A DNA stretch of 64,000 nucleotides from Ehretia macrophylla (Eukaryota; Streptophyta; Magnoliopsida; Boraginales; Ehretiaceae), in assembly GCA_037974665.1 (NCBI GenBank), contig CM075771.1, forward strand, positions 15,907,425-15,971,424, in the 5' to 3' direction. A model generated the notes under the pieces. It ran no database searches and was not told the origin of the DNA. It worked only from the letters and a program-made list of their open reading frames with translations. The position numbers were made by a program, and so were the translations under genes. Numbering within the stretch: position 1 is the stretch's first letter; each line of letters begins with the position of its first letter. Of the stretch, positions 1-11,033 are shown in pieces.

Positions 1-1211
1 ACTTCAAGCCAAAATCTTGTCATGCATGGTTGTAAAAGATTATGAACACACATATAACTCAAGTACAGAAGCAAAGACATACATTTAAGAGCATGCATGT
101 GGATTTTTGAAGGATTTTCAAAAGGTTTTAGCACTCACCTTAGCAAATCAACAAGAAGATGCACAAAACTTGATGAAGCACAATTTTCTTCTTCTTCCTT
201 GCTTAGCCAAGAAACCACCCGATTTCTCTCTATTTTTCCTAGCTTAGTGGCCAAGTTCTTAGTACATGAATGTGGTTAGAACAAGAAGAAAAGAAATGGA
301 AGCTAGTAAACTCACCAAGGCCGAAATGGTGACTCAAAGAGCATGCATGAGTGATTCTTGCATCCTAGCTAGCTTGGGTGAGTTTCTTTGCTTGTTGCTT
401 GTCTTGATTAACTATGGTGTGATGAAGATGAACTATGAAGTGAAGGGACTCAGCCAAGGCCAAGAGAGAGAGAGAAGAATGAGAGGGAGAGAGAGAAGAA
501 TGAGAGGAAAATGAGAGAAATGAAAAAAAAAAAACAAGAGCCTTGCAATTGATGAAGCATGTTCGGCCTTGGGCAGAAAAAATTCAGCTTTTTTTTGTCT
601 TCAAGATGTAATTTGAAATTCCTAGTATGGGCAAGAAGTAGTTGGTCGAGAATGGGGGAGTTTTGAGGAGATTTTAAGCAATTTTTTTATGCATTTGTGT
701 CATAGAATTGTCATAAGTTGTGTAGAATTAATTTTGAATTGAGCAAGCAAGCACAAAACTCATGTGGTGGTCAGCCAAGGCTATAAAAAAATCTGATTTT
801 GTGTCATCTTTTGAGAATTATTTAATTGTGTGTTGAAAGTGCAAAAAGAATAAGGAATAAAGAATAAGGAATGTCTAGCTTTTTGTGAGATTTTGTCTTC
901 TAGTGGGTTGAATTAGTAATTTAAAAATAGTTAGTGGATTTTGTAGGATTAATTAATGACTTAGTGCTTCGTGTAAGATGCTTTCTTGATTAGCGTGAGG
1001 CACGCTTTCCTAGGTCTAGGACACGCACTACGAGGTAGGACACGAACTACGAGACGAACACGCGTTTTTCTAGTAAATGCACGCAACCCTAAACGAATAC
1101 ACATAATTCAATGGATGGCACACAAAACGAACACAATTCTAAAACCTTGGTCAAGGCACGCAAATCTAGATTAGGGCACACGAAACGAGGTATCGCACGC
1201 AAATCGAGGTC
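1..1211 (-). mobile_element. Partial LTR of Tekay-like chromovirus, window edge
   Basis: This matches the last third of the solo LTR (about 32031-33231) almost base for base, for example the GA-rich stretch near 465-512, the AAGGAATAAAGAATAAGGAA stretch near 850 and the GCACGC-rich end from 985. The left part lies outside the window, so I cannot say whether it is a solo LTR or the end of a full element. The usual last bases of the LTR, ending CCTCACA, are missing. The copy stops at AGGTC (1207-1211) and continues directly into 5S spacer. The LTR is in the same orientation as the other three LTRs here. Small open frames inside it have no coding character. Confidence 0.88.
465..512. repeat. GA-rich simple repeat inside the LTR
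   Basis: A purine-only GAGA/GAAG tract. Equivalent tracts occur in the other LTRs near 19266-19330, 27667-27720 and 32490-32540, so it belongs to the LTR family and is not an independent locus. Confidence 0.8.
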
Positions 1212-1468
1212 TCCATTGCTCTGGTGCCCATAACTTTTGATCCGTAAGGAGTTATGCGGCGCACAACATATCGTTGGAAGGCTTTCTGAGAGCTCTACGA
1301 CGAGAACAACAAGCCTGCTCGGCTGCGCCTTTTTTCGGAGCCCAAAATCGAACATTTTCATCAATTTTGGGACACTATTCTTCTTTTTGCGTTGATTCTT
1401 AGTCCGAGATCGTTCGTCGTGAGCCGCCAAAAGGATGACACATAAGGGCTTCACACCATCAACATGAC

Positions 1469-1588
1469 GGGTACGATAATACCAGCACTAATGCACCGAA
1501 TCCCTTCAGAACTACGAAGTTACGCATGCTTGGGAGAAAGTAGTAATAGAATGGGTGACCCCTTGGGAAGTCCTCATGTTGCATCCCC
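1469..1588 (+). rRNA. 5S rRNA gene, copy 1
   Basis: 5S ribosomal RNA of the large subunit, transcribed by RNA polymerase III from an internal promoter. Called from the conserved start, the GGATGGGTGACC box C region and the TTGCA(C/T)CCC end followed by T-runs. It is heavily altered: G5A, C10A, G31A, A37T, C46A, A55C, G58A, C67A, G70A, C79A, G82A, C95T, G108A and C116T. Two changes fall in box A and one in the intermediate element. The -1/+1 CpG is intact. It is the first gene after the LTR junction at 1211 and probably a degenerate copy. Confidence 0.9.
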
Positions 1589-1998
1589 TTTTCGTTTTGG
1601 TTTTTTGCCCCGTTCAAGCTTGCCAAGAAGATTTATCCATCACATTTCTATTATCGAGTCCCACAGCATCTTGGGCAAAACAACTTCAATTCGCGTAGAG
1701 GTTGGGACCGCAAACCGAGGGCATGGGGCCTGAGACTAGGTCTCCGTTGCTCTGGTGCCCATAACTTTTGATTCGTAAGGAGTTACGCGATACACAACAT
1801 AACGTTGGAAAGCTCTCTGATAGCTATACGACAGGGGCGGCAAGCTTGCTCGGCTGCGCCTGTTTTCAGAGCCCAAAATCGAACGTTTTCATCATTTTTG
1901 GGACAATTTTCTTCTTTTGCACAGTTTCTTCTTCCCGGATCGTTCGTCGTGAGCCGCGAAAAAGACAAAACATAAGGGCTTTGCACCCTCAATATGAC

Positions 1999-2117
1999 GG
2001 GTGCGTTCATACCGGTACTAATGTACCGGATCCCAACAGAACTCCGAAGTTAAGCGCGCTTGGGTGAGAGTAGTACTAGGATGGGTGACCCTCTAGGAAG
2101 TCCTCGTGTTCTACCCC
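1999..2117 (+). rRNA. 5S rRNA gene, copy 2
   Basis: Full length. Main changes are A8T, A16G, C18T, C26T, T38A, T59C, C67T, C94T, G97A, G113C and C114T, so the 3' stem end is disturbed. -1/+1 CpG intact. Confidence 0.92.
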
Positions 2118-2536
2118 TCGTTTCGTTTTGTTTTTTTTCCCTGTTCATGCTTCCCAAGATGTTTTATCCATCACATTTCTATTATCGAGTCCCACGCCAT
2201 CTTGGGCAAGAGAACTTCACTTCGCGTAGAGGTTGGGACCGCAAACTGAGTGCATGGGGCAAGGGGCCTGTGACCAGGTCTCCGTCACTCCGGTGCCCAT
2301 AACTTTTAATCCGTAAGGAGTTATGCGGCTCACAGCTTATCGTTGGAAGGCTTTCTGAGAGCTGTAAGAGTAGAACAACAAGCCTGCTCGGCTGCGCCTG
2401 TTTTCGGAGCCCAAAATCAAACATTTTCATCCGTTTTGTGCCACTTTTTTTCTTTTGCCCTGTTTATTTGTCCCGGATCATTCGTCACCAACCGCAAAAA
2501 GCACGACACATAAGGGCTTTGCGCCCTCAAAATGAC

Positions 2537-2655
2537 GGTTGTGATCATACCAGCACTAATGCACCGGATCCGATCAGAACTCTGAAGTTAAGTGTGCTTG
2601 GGCGAGAGTAGTACTATGATTGGTGACCACGTGGGAAGTCCTGATGTTGCTCCCT
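2537..2655 (+). rRNA. 5S rRNA gene, copy 3
   Basis: Full length with altered ends (G3T, C6T; 3' end TTGCTCCCT). Box C carries G81T, G85T, C93A and C95G, so internal promoter function is doubtful. Confidence 0.9.
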
Positions 2656-2875
2656 TCTTTTCATTTTTTTTTCCCCGTTCGGGCTTGCCAAGATACTTTA
2701 TCCATCACATTTCTATTATCGAGTCCTACGGAATTTTGGGCAAGGCAACTTCACTTCGCGTAGAGCCTTGGACCGCAAACCGAGGGCGTGGGGCCTGTGA
2801 CCAGGTCTCCATCACTCCGGTGCCCTTAACTTTTGATTCGTAAAGAGTTATGCGGCACACAACATACCGTTGGAA

Positions 2876-2890
2876 AGCTCTCTGAGAGCT
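2876..2890. other. Conserved spacer palindrome (representative)
   Basis: AGCTCTCTGAGAGCT is a perfect inverted repeat with 7-bp arms around one base. It lies about 190 bp before the next 5S gene and recurs at the same place in nearly every spacer. Where the centre differs (CTCCGAG, CTAAGAG, CTTAGAG) the arms usually still pair. No function is known to me. Confidence 0.7.
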
Positions 2891-3064
2891 CTACGACAGG
2901 GGCAGTAAGCCAGCCTTGCTGCACCGGTTTTTGGAGCCCAAAATTGAACATTTTCATCAGTTTCGGGCAGTTTTTCTTCTTTTTGCACCGTTTCTTCGTC
3001 ATGGAGCATTCGTCGTGAGCCGCGAAAAGGACGACACATAAGAGCAATGCGCCCTCAACATGAT

Positions 3065-3183
3065 GGGTGCGATCATATCAACACTAATGCACTGGATCCC
3101 ATCAGAACTCCGAAGTGAAGTGTGCTTGGGCGAGAGTAGTACAAGGATAAGCGACCCCCTAGGAAGTCCTCGTGTTGCACCCC
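3065..3183 (+). rRNA. 5S rRNA gene, copy 4
   Basis: Full length. -1/+1 reads TG instead of CG. Changes include C14T, G17A, C29T, T53G and C57T in box A, T79A, and GATAAGC in place of GATGGGT in box C. T53G is shared with copy 14. The spacer after this gene is closely matched by sequence near 63.6 kb. Confidence 0.92.
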
Positions 3184-3595
3184 CCTTTTCGTTTTGTTTT
3201 TGTGCTCTGTTCTGGCTTGCCAAGATGCTTTATCCATCACATTTCTATTATCAAGTCCCACGATATCTTGGGCAAGACAACTTCACTTCGCATAGAGGTT
3301 GGCTCGCAAACCGAGGGAGTGGGGCCTGTGACCAGGTCTCCGTTGCTCCGGTGCCCATAACTTTTGATCAGTAAGGAGTTATGTGGCGCACAACATACTG
3401 TTGGAAAGCTCTCCGAGAACTCTACGACGGGGGCAGCAAGCCTGCTCGGTTGCATCTATTTTTTAAGCCCAAAATTGAACATTTTCATCAGTTTCGGGCC
3501 ATTTTTCTTCTTTTTGCACTGTTTCTTCGTCCCAGATCGTTCGTCGTGAGCCGCGGAAAAGATGACACATAAAGGCTTTGTGCCCTCAACATGAC

Positions 3596-3714
3596 GGGTG
3601 TGATCATACCAGCACTAATGCACCAGATCCCATCAGAACTCCGAAGTTAAGCATGCTTGGGCGAGAATAGTACTAGGATGGGTGACCCCCTGGGAAGTCC
3701 TCGTGTTGCACCCC
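3596..3714 (+). rRNA. 5S rRNA gene, copy 5 (closest to consensus)
   Basis: Only four differences from the majority sequence: C6T, G30A, G58A and G72A. Box C and both ends are intact and the -1/+1 CpG is kept. The upstream TATA-like site is ATAAAGG. If any copy here is still functional, this is the best candidate by sequence. Confidence 0.96.
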
Positions 3715-4128
3715 CTTTTTTGTTTTGTTTTTTTGCCCCGTTCAGGTTTGCCAATATGCTTTATCCTTCACGTTTCTATTATCGAGTCCCACGGCATCTT
3801 GGGCAAGACAACTTTACTTCGCGTAGAGGCTGGGCCCATAAACTGAGGGCGTGGGGCCTGTGACTAGGTCTCCATCGTTATGGTGATCATAACTTTTGAT
3901 CCGTAATGAGTTATGCGGCGCACAACATACCTTTGGAAAGCTCTCTGAGAGCTACACAACGGGGACAGCAAGCCTGCTCAGCTGCGCCCGTTTTTGGTAA
4001 CCAAAATCGAACATTTACATCAGTTTCGGTCCATTTTTCTTCTTTTTGCACTATTTTCTTCCTCCTGGATCGTTCGTCGTCAGTCGTGAAATGGACGACA
4101 CATAAGGACTTTGCGCCTTCAACATGAC

Positions 4129-4248
4129 GGGTACGATCATACCAGTACTAATGCACCGGATCCAATTATAACTCCAAAGTTTAAATGTGCTTGGGCGAGA
4201 GTAGTACTAGGATAGGTGACCCCCTGGGAAGTCTTCGTGTTGCACCCC
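4129..4248 (+). rRNA. 5S rRNA gene, copy 6
   Basis: 120 nt because of one extra T in box A (AGTTTAAATG), which shifts box A against box C. Other changes include G5A, C18T, C36A, C39T, G41T, G48A and G85A. Confidence 0.9.
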
Positions 4249-4659
4249 CCTTTTTGTTTTTGTTTTTTTTCCCCGTTCAGGCTTGCCAAGATATTTTATC
4301 CATCACATTTCTATTATCGAGTCCCACGGCATCTTGGGCAAGACAACTTCATTTCGAGTAGAGGCTGGGACCGCAAACCGAGGACGTGGGGCTTGTGACC
4401 TGGTCTCCATCGTTCCGGTGACCATAACTTTTGATCCATAAGGAGTTATGCAGCGCCAGCATACCGTTGGAATGCCCTCTGAGAGCTCTACCACGGGGGC
4501 AGCAAGCCTGCTCGGCTGCGCCTGTTTTTGGAGCCCATATTCAAACATTTTGATTCATTTCGGGATACTTTTCTTATTTGCACCATTTTTTCGCCGCAGA
4601 TCGTTCGTCGTGAGCCGCAAAAAGGACGACACATAAGGGCTTTCCGCCCTCAAAATGAC

Positions 4660-4777
4660 AGGTGCGATCAAACCAGTACTAATGCATCGGATCCCATTAG
4701 AACTCCGAAGTTAAGCGTGCTAGGATGAAAGTAGTACTTGGATGGGTGACCTCTGAGAAGTACTCGTGTTGCTCCCT
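4660..4777 (+). rRNA. 5S rRNA gene, copy 7
   Basis: One base shorter in box C (ACCTCTGAGAAG) and 3' end TTGCTCCCT. +1 is A in a CA context. T63A, G66A, C67T and G70A affect the box A/intermediate element region. Confidence 0.88.
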
Positions 4778-5190
4778 CTTTTTTGTTTTGTGTTTTTTCC
4801 CCGTTCAGGCTTGCCAAGCTGCTTTGTCTGTCCCATTTCTATTATCGAGTCCCACGACATCTTGGGCAAGACAACTTCGCTTGGTGTAGAGGCTGCACCA
4901 GCAAACCGAGGGTACGGGGTTTGTGACTAGGTCTCCGCCGCTCCGGTGCCCTTAACTTTTGATCCGTAAGGAGTTATGCAGCGTACAGCATACCGTTGGA
5001 AAGCTCTCCGAGAGCTCTATGATGTGGGCAGCAAGCCTGCTTGGCTGTGCCTGTTTTTAGAGCCCAAAATCGAATGTTTTCATCAGTTTTGAGCCACTTT
5101 TCTTCTTTTTGCACTATTTCTTTATCCTAGATGGTTCGTCGTGAGCCGCTAAAAGAACAACACATAAGGGCATTGCACCCTCAACATGAC

Positions 5191-5309
5191 AGGTGCGATC
5201 ATACCAGCACTAATACATCGGATCCCATCAGAACTCCGAAGTTAAGCGTGCTTAGGCGAGAGTAGTACTAGGATCGGTGACCCCTTGGGAAGTCCTCGTG
5301 TTGCACCCC
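5191..5309 (+). rRNA. 5S rRNA gene, copy 8
   Basis: Six differences: G1A, G25A, C28T, G64A, G85C and C95T. The 3' end is intact. Confidence 0.95.
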
Positions 5310-5721
5310 CTTTTCATTTAGTTTTTTTGCCCCGTTCAGTCTTGCCAAGGTGCTTTATACGTCATATTTCTATTATCGAGTCCCACGGCATCTTGGGCAA
5401 GACAACTTCACTTCTCGTAGAGGCTGGGCCCACAAACCGAGAGCATGGGGCCTCTGACCAGGTCTCCGTCGCTCCAGTGCCCATAACTTTTGATCCGAAA
5501 GGAGTTATTCGGCGCACAACATACCGTTGGAAATCTCTCTGAGAGCTCTATGATGAGGGAAGCAATCTTGCTCGGCTGCGCCTATTTTTAGTGCCGAAAA
5601 TCGAACGTTTTCATCAGTTTCAGGTCACTTTTCTTCTTTTTCCGCTATCTCTTCGTCCTGAATCATTCGTCAGGAGCCACGAAAAGCACGACACATAAGG
5701 GCTTTGCGTCCTCAACATGAC

Positions 5722-5840
5722 GGGTGTGATCATACCAGCATAAATGCACCGGATCCCATAAGAACAACAAAGTTAAGCGTGCTTTGGCGATAGTAGTACT
5801 CGGATGGGTGACTCCTTGGGATGTCCTCGTGTTGCACCCC
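5722..5840 (+). rRNA. 5S rRNA gene, copy 9
   Basis: -1/+1 CpG intact. Changes cluster at nt 20-21 (AT AAATG), nt 45-49 (CAACAAA), G64T, G70T, A80C, C92T, C95T and A101T. Confidence 0.92.
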
Positions 5841-6253
5841 CCTATTCATTTTGTTTTTTTGCCTCGTTCAGGCTTGCCAAAATGCTTTATCCGTCACATT
5901 TTTATTATCGAGTCCCACGGCATCTTGGGCAAGAGAACATCACTTCGTGTAGAGGCTGGGACCACAAACCGAGGGGGTGGGGCCTGTAACCAGGTCTCCG
6001 TCACTCCGGTGCCCATAACTTTTGATATGTAATGAGCTATACGGCGCAAAACATACCGTTGGAAAGCTCTCTGAGAGCTCTACAATGTAGGTGGCAAGCC
6101 TGCTTGGTTGCGCCAATTTTTGGAGCCTAAAATTGAACATTTTCATCAGTTTTGTGACGTTTTTCTTCTTTTTACGCTGTTTCTTCGTCCCGAACTATTC
6201 GTCGTGAGCAGCGAAAAGGATGACACATAAGGGCTTTGCACCCACAAAATGAC

Positions 6254-6372
6254 AAGTGCGATCATACCAGCACTAATGCACTGGATCCCATCAGAACTCC
6301 GAAGTTAAGCGTGCTTGGGCGAGAGTAGTACTAGGATTGGTGACCACCTGAGAAGTCCTCATGTTGCACCCC
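6254..6372 (+). rRNA. 5S rRNA gene, copy 10
   Basis: Starts AAG instead of GGG. Box A and intermediate element match consensus. C29T, G85T, C93A, G98A and G108A are the other changes. Confidence 0.94.
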
Positions 6373-6784
6373 CCCTTTTCGTTTTGTTTTTTTGCCCCGT
6401 TCAAGCTTGCCAAGATACTTTACCAATCACATTTCTATTATCGAGTCCCACGGCATCTTAGGCAAGAGAACTTCACTTCGCGTAGCGGCTGGGACCACAA
6501 ACCGAGGGCGTGGGGTCTGTAACCAGGTCTCCGTCACTCCGGTGCCCTTAACTTTTGATCTATAAGGAGTTAAGCGGCGCACAGCATACCGTTGGAATGC
6601 TCTCTAAGATTTCTACGACAGGGGCAGCAAGCCCACTAGGTTGCACCTATTTGGTGCCCAAAATCGAACATTTTCATCAGTTTTGGGCCACTTTTCTTCT
6701 TTTTGCGCTATTTCTTCATCTCGGATGGTTCGTCATGAGCCGTGGAAAGGAGGACACATAACAGCTTTGCGCCCAAAACATGAT

Positions 6785-6903
6785 AGGTGCAATCATACCA
6801 GCACTAATGCACTGGATCCTATCAAAACTCTGAAGTTAAGCGTGCTTGGACAAGAGTAGTACTTGGATGGGTGACCCCTTGAGAAGTCCACTTGTTGCAC
6901 CCC
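6785..6903 (+). rRNA. 5S rRNA gene, copy 11
   Basis: -1/+1 reads TA. Changes include G7A, C29T, C36T, G41A, C47T, G66A, G68A, A80T, C95T, G98A and CCACTTG for CCTCGTG near nt 104-110. Confidence 0.91.
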
Positions 6904-7316
6904 CCTTTTCATTCTGTTTTTTCACCCCGTTCAGGCTTGCCAATATGATTTATCCTTCACATCTCTAATATCGAGTCCCACGGAATCTTGGGCAAGACAA
7001 CTTCACTTCGCGTACAGGCTGGGACAGCAAACCGACGGTGTGGGGCCTATGACCAGGTCTCCGTCGCTTTGGTGCCCATAGCTTTTGATCCGTAAGGAGT
7101 TATGCGGCGCACAACATACCCTTGGAAAGCTCTCTGAGAGTTCTACGACGGAGGTAGCAAGCCTGCTAAGCTGCGCTTATTTTTGGAGCACAAAATCGAA
7201 CAGTTTCATCAGTTTCGGGCCTCTGTTCTTCTTTTTATGCTGTTTCTTCATCCAGAATCGTTCGTCGTGAGCCGCAAATAGAACGAAACATAAGGGTTTT
7301 GCACTGTCAACATGAC

Positions 7317-7435
7317 AGGTGCGATCATACCAGCACTAATGCACCGGATCCCATCAGAACTACAAAGTTAAACATGCTTGAGCGAAAGTAGTACTAGGAT
7401 GGGTGACCCCTTAGGAAGTCCTCGTGTTGCACCCC
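7317..7435 (+). rRNA. 5S rRNA gene, copy 12
   Basis: +1 is A (CA context). C46A, G48A, G56A and G58A alter box A; G65A, G70A, C95T and G97A also differ. The 3' end is intact. Confidence 0.93.
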
Positions 7436-7849
7436 TCTTTTCATTTTGTTTTTTTGTCCCATTCAGGCTTGCCAAGATGCTTTATCCATCATATTTCTAA
7501 AATCGAGTCCCACAGCATCTTGGGCATGACAACTTCACTTCGCGTAGAGGTTGGGACTGCAATCCGAGGGCGTGGGGCCTCTAACTAGGTCTGCGTCGCT
7601 CCGGCGCCCATAACTTTTGATCCGTATAGAGTTATGCGGAGCACAGCATACCGTTGGAAAGCTTTTTGAGAGCCCTACCATGGGGGCAGCAAGCCTGCTC
7701 GGCTGCACCTATTTTCGGAGCCCAAAATTGAACAAGTTTTATCAATTTCGTGCCTTTTTTCTTCTTTTTGCGTTGTTTCTTCATCCTGATTCGTTCACCG
7801 TGAGCCGCGAAAAGGATGACACATAAGTGATTTGCGCCCTCAACATTAA

Positions 7850-7968
7850 ATGTGCGATCATACTGGCAGTAATGCACCGGATCCCATCGGAACTCTGAAG
7901 TTAAGCACGCTTGGGCAAGAGTAATACTAGGATGGGTGACCCCCTAGGAAGTCCTCATGTCGCACCCC
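7850..7968 (+). rRNA. 5S rRNA gene, copy 13
   Basis: Starts ATG and the upstream CATGAC is changed to CATTAA, so the initiation region is strongly altered. C15T, A16G, C20G, T59C, G68A, G75A, G108A and T112C also differ. Confidence 0.9.
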
Positions 7969-8380
7969 CTTTTTGTTTTGTTTTTTTGCCCCATTCAGGC
8001 TTGCCAAGATGCTTTATCCATCATATTTCTATTATCGAGTCAAACGGCATCTTGGGGAAGACAACTTCACTTTGCGTAGAGGCTGGGCCTGCAAACTGAG
8101 GGCGTGGGGCCTATGACCAAGTCTCTGTCGCTCTGGTGCCTACTTCTTTTGATCCGTAAGGAGTTATGTGGCGTACAGAATACCGTTGGAAAGCTCTCTG
8201 AGAGCTCTACATCGAGGGCAGCAAGCTTGCTCGGTTGCGCCTAATCTCGGTGCCCAAAATCAAATATTTTCATCAATTTTAGGCCACTTTTCTTATTTTT
8301 ACGCTATTTCTTCGTCCCGGATCGTTTGTCGTGAGCCGCGTAAAGGAGAACACATAAGGGCTTTGTGCCTTCAACATGAC

Positions 8381-8499
8381 GAGTGCGATCATATCAGCAC
8401 TAATGCACCGGATCCCATCAGAACTCCGAAGTGAAGTTTGCTTGGGCGAGAGTAGTACTAGGATGTGAGACCCCCTAGGAAGTCCTCGTGTTGCACCCC
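8381..8499 (+). rRNA. 5S rRNA gene, copy 14
   Basis: G2A start with CpG kept. Box A has T53G, C57T and G58T. Box C reads GGATGTGAGA. The 3' end is intact. Confidence 0.92.
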
Positions 8500-8913
8500 A
8501 CTTTTCATTTTATTTTTGTGCCCCGTTCAGGCTTGCCAAGATGCTTTAACCATCACTTTTATATTATCGAGTCCCACGGTATCTTGGGCAAGACAACTTT
8601 GCTTCGCGTAGAGGTTAGGCCCGCAAACCGAGGTCGTGGGGACAATGACCAGGTCTCTGTCGCTTCGGTGCCCATAACTTTTGATCCGTAAAGAGTTATG
8701 CAGCTCACAACATACCGTTGGAAAGATCTGTGAGAGCTCTACGACGGGGGCAGCAATCCTACTCGGCTGCACCTATTTTCGGAGCCCAAAATTGAACAAG
8801 TTTTATCAATTTTGTGCCTTTTTTCTTCTTTTTGCGCTGTTTCTTCATCCCGATTCGTTCGGCGTGAGCCGCGAAAAGGACGACACATAAGAGATTTGCG
8901 ACCTCAACATGAC

Positions 8914-9032
8914 GGGTGCGATCATGCCAGCACTAATAAACCGAATCCCATCAGAACTCCGAAGTTAACTGTGCTTGGGAGAGAATAGTAGTAGGATAGG
9001 TAACCCCCTGGGAAGTCCTTGTGTTGCACCCC
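8914..9032 (+). rRNA. 5S rRNA gene, copy 15
   Basis: CpG at -1/+1 intact. A13G, G25A, C26A, G31A, G56C, C57T, C67A, G72A, C78G, G86A and G89A differ, so all three internal promoter parts are touched. Confidence 0.92.
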
Positions 9033-9446
9033 CCTTTTCGTTTGGTTTTTTTTACCCCGTTTAGGCTTGCCAAGATACTTTATCCATCACATTTCTATTA
9101 TCGAGTCCCATGGCATCTTAGACATGACAACTTAATTTCGCATAGATGCTGGGACTACAAACCGAGGGCGTGGGGCCTGTGACCAGGTCTCCGTCACTCC
9201 TGTGCCCTTAATTTTTGATATGTAAGGAGTTATGATGCGCAAAGCATACCGTTGGAAAGGTCTCTGAGAGGTCTACGACATGGGTGGCAAGCCTGCTCGG
9301 TTGCGTCAATTTTTGGAGCCCAAAATTGAACATTTTCATCAGTTTCGGGCTACTTTTCTTCTTTTTGCACTGTTTGTTCGTTCTGAATCGTTCGTCGTGA
9401 GCCGCCTAAAGGATGACACATTAGGGCTTTGCGCCCTCAACACGAT

Positions 9447-9564
9447 CGGTGTGATCATACTAGCTTTAATGCTCCGTATCCCATCAGAACTCCGAAGTTA
9501 AGCATGCTTGGGTGAGAGTAGTACTAGGATGGGTGACCCATAGGAAGTCCTCGTGTTGCACCTC
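9447..9564 (+). rRNA. 5S rRNA gene, copy 16
   Basis: Begins CGG after GAT, with a one-base deletion in GACCCATAGGAAG and a TTGCACCTCC end. AGCTT replaces AGCAC at nt 16-20. Confidence 0.89.
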
Positions 9565-9975
9565 CCTTTTCGTTCTATTTTTTTGCCCAGTTCAGGCCTG
9601 CCAATATGCTTTATCCTTCACAATTCTGTTATCGAGTCCCACGGCATCTTGGGCAAGACAACTTCACTTCACGTAGGGGCTGGGACAGCAAACCGAGGGC
9701 GTGGGGCCACTGACCAGGTCTCCGTCGCTCTGGTTCCTATAACTGTTGATCCGCAAGGAGTTATGCAGCGCACAATATACCTTTGGAAAGCTCTCTGAGA
9801 GCTCTACGACGGGGGCATCCAACATGTTGCACTACACCTGATTTTTAGCCCAAAATCAAATATTTTCATCAGTTTCGGGCAACTTTTCTTCTTTTCCACT
9901 CTTTCTTCGTCGCGGATCATTCGTCGTGAGCCACGAAAAGGACGACACATAAGGGCTTTGCACCCACAACATGAC

Positions 9976-10094
9976 GGGTGCGATCATACCAGCACTAAGG
10001 CACCAGATCCCATCAAAACTCTGAAGTTAAGCATGCTTGGGCGAGAGTAGTACCAGGACGGTTGACCCCCTAGGATGTCCTCGGGTTCCACCCC
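9976..10094 (+). rRNA. 5S rRNA gene, copy 17
   Basis: CpG start intact. T24G, G30A, G41A, C47T, G58A, T79C, T84C, G87T, G97A, A101T, T109G and G113C differ. Confidence 0.92.
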
Positions 10095-10502
10095 CCTTTT
10101 TGCTTTATTTTTTGGCCCCGTTTTGGCTTGCCAAGATACTTTATCCATCACATTTCTACTATCGAGTCCCGCAGTAACTTGGGCAAGACAACTTCGCTTC
10201 GCGTAGAAGCTGGGCCCGTAAACCAAGGGCATGGGGCTTGTTACCAAGTCTCCGTCGCTCCGGTGCCCATAACTTTTTATCCGTAAGGAGTTATGCGGAG
10301 CATACCGTTGGAAAGCTCTCCGAGAGCTCTACGACGGGGGCAGCAAGCTTGCTCGGCTGCGCCTATTTTTGGAGCCCAAAATCGAACATATTCATCAGTT
10401 TTGGGCCACTTTTCTACTTATTACGCTGTTTCTTCTTCCTAGATCATTTGTCGTTAGCAGCAAAAAGGACGACACATAAGGGCTTTGTGCCCTCAACATG
10501 AC

Positions 10503-10621
10503 GAGTGCGATCATACTAGCACTAATGCACCGGATCCCATCAGAACTCCGAAGTTGAGAGTGCTTGGGCGAAAGTAGTACTAGGATGGGTGACCCCTTGG
10601 GAAGTTCTCGTGCTGCACGCC
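10503..10621 (+). rRNA. 5S rRNA gene, copy 18
   Basis: G2A start. A54G and C57A in box A, G70A, C95T, C104T, T111C, and a changed 3' end CTGCACGCC. Confidence 0.92.
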
Positions 10622-11033
10622 CTTTTCATTTTGTTTTTTTGCCCCGTTCAGACTTTCTAAGATGCTTTTTCTATCACATTTCTATTATCCAGTCCGATGG
10701 CATCTTGGGCAAAGACAACTTCCCTTTGCGTACAGTTTGGGACCACAATCCGAGGGTGTGGGGCCTGTGACCAGGTCTCCTTCGGTTGGTATCCATGACT
10801 TTTGATCCGTATGGAGTTATGCGGTGCACAGTATACCGTTGGAAAGCTTTCTGATGGCTCTATAATGGGGGCAGCAAGTCTGCTCAGCTGCACATTTTTT
10901 CGAAGCTCAAAATCGAACATTTTCATCTGTTTCTTTCCACTTTTCTCCTTTTTGTGCTGTTTTTTCGTCTCGATTCGTTCGTCGTGAACCAAGAAAAGGA
11001 CGATACATAAGTGCTTTGCGCTTTCAACATGAC

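Larger units (their letters stand above)
7690..8900 (+). repeat. Two-unit duplication in the 5S array
   Basis: The 3' spacer halves before copies 13 and 15 share rare features absent elsewhere: GAACAAGTTTTATCAATTT, GTGCCTTTTTTCTTC and a CGATTCGTTC/TGATTCGTTC block, at about 7732 and 8793. The offset of about 1061 bp is two units, so the pair arose by duplication or conversion across two units. Confidence 0.65.
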
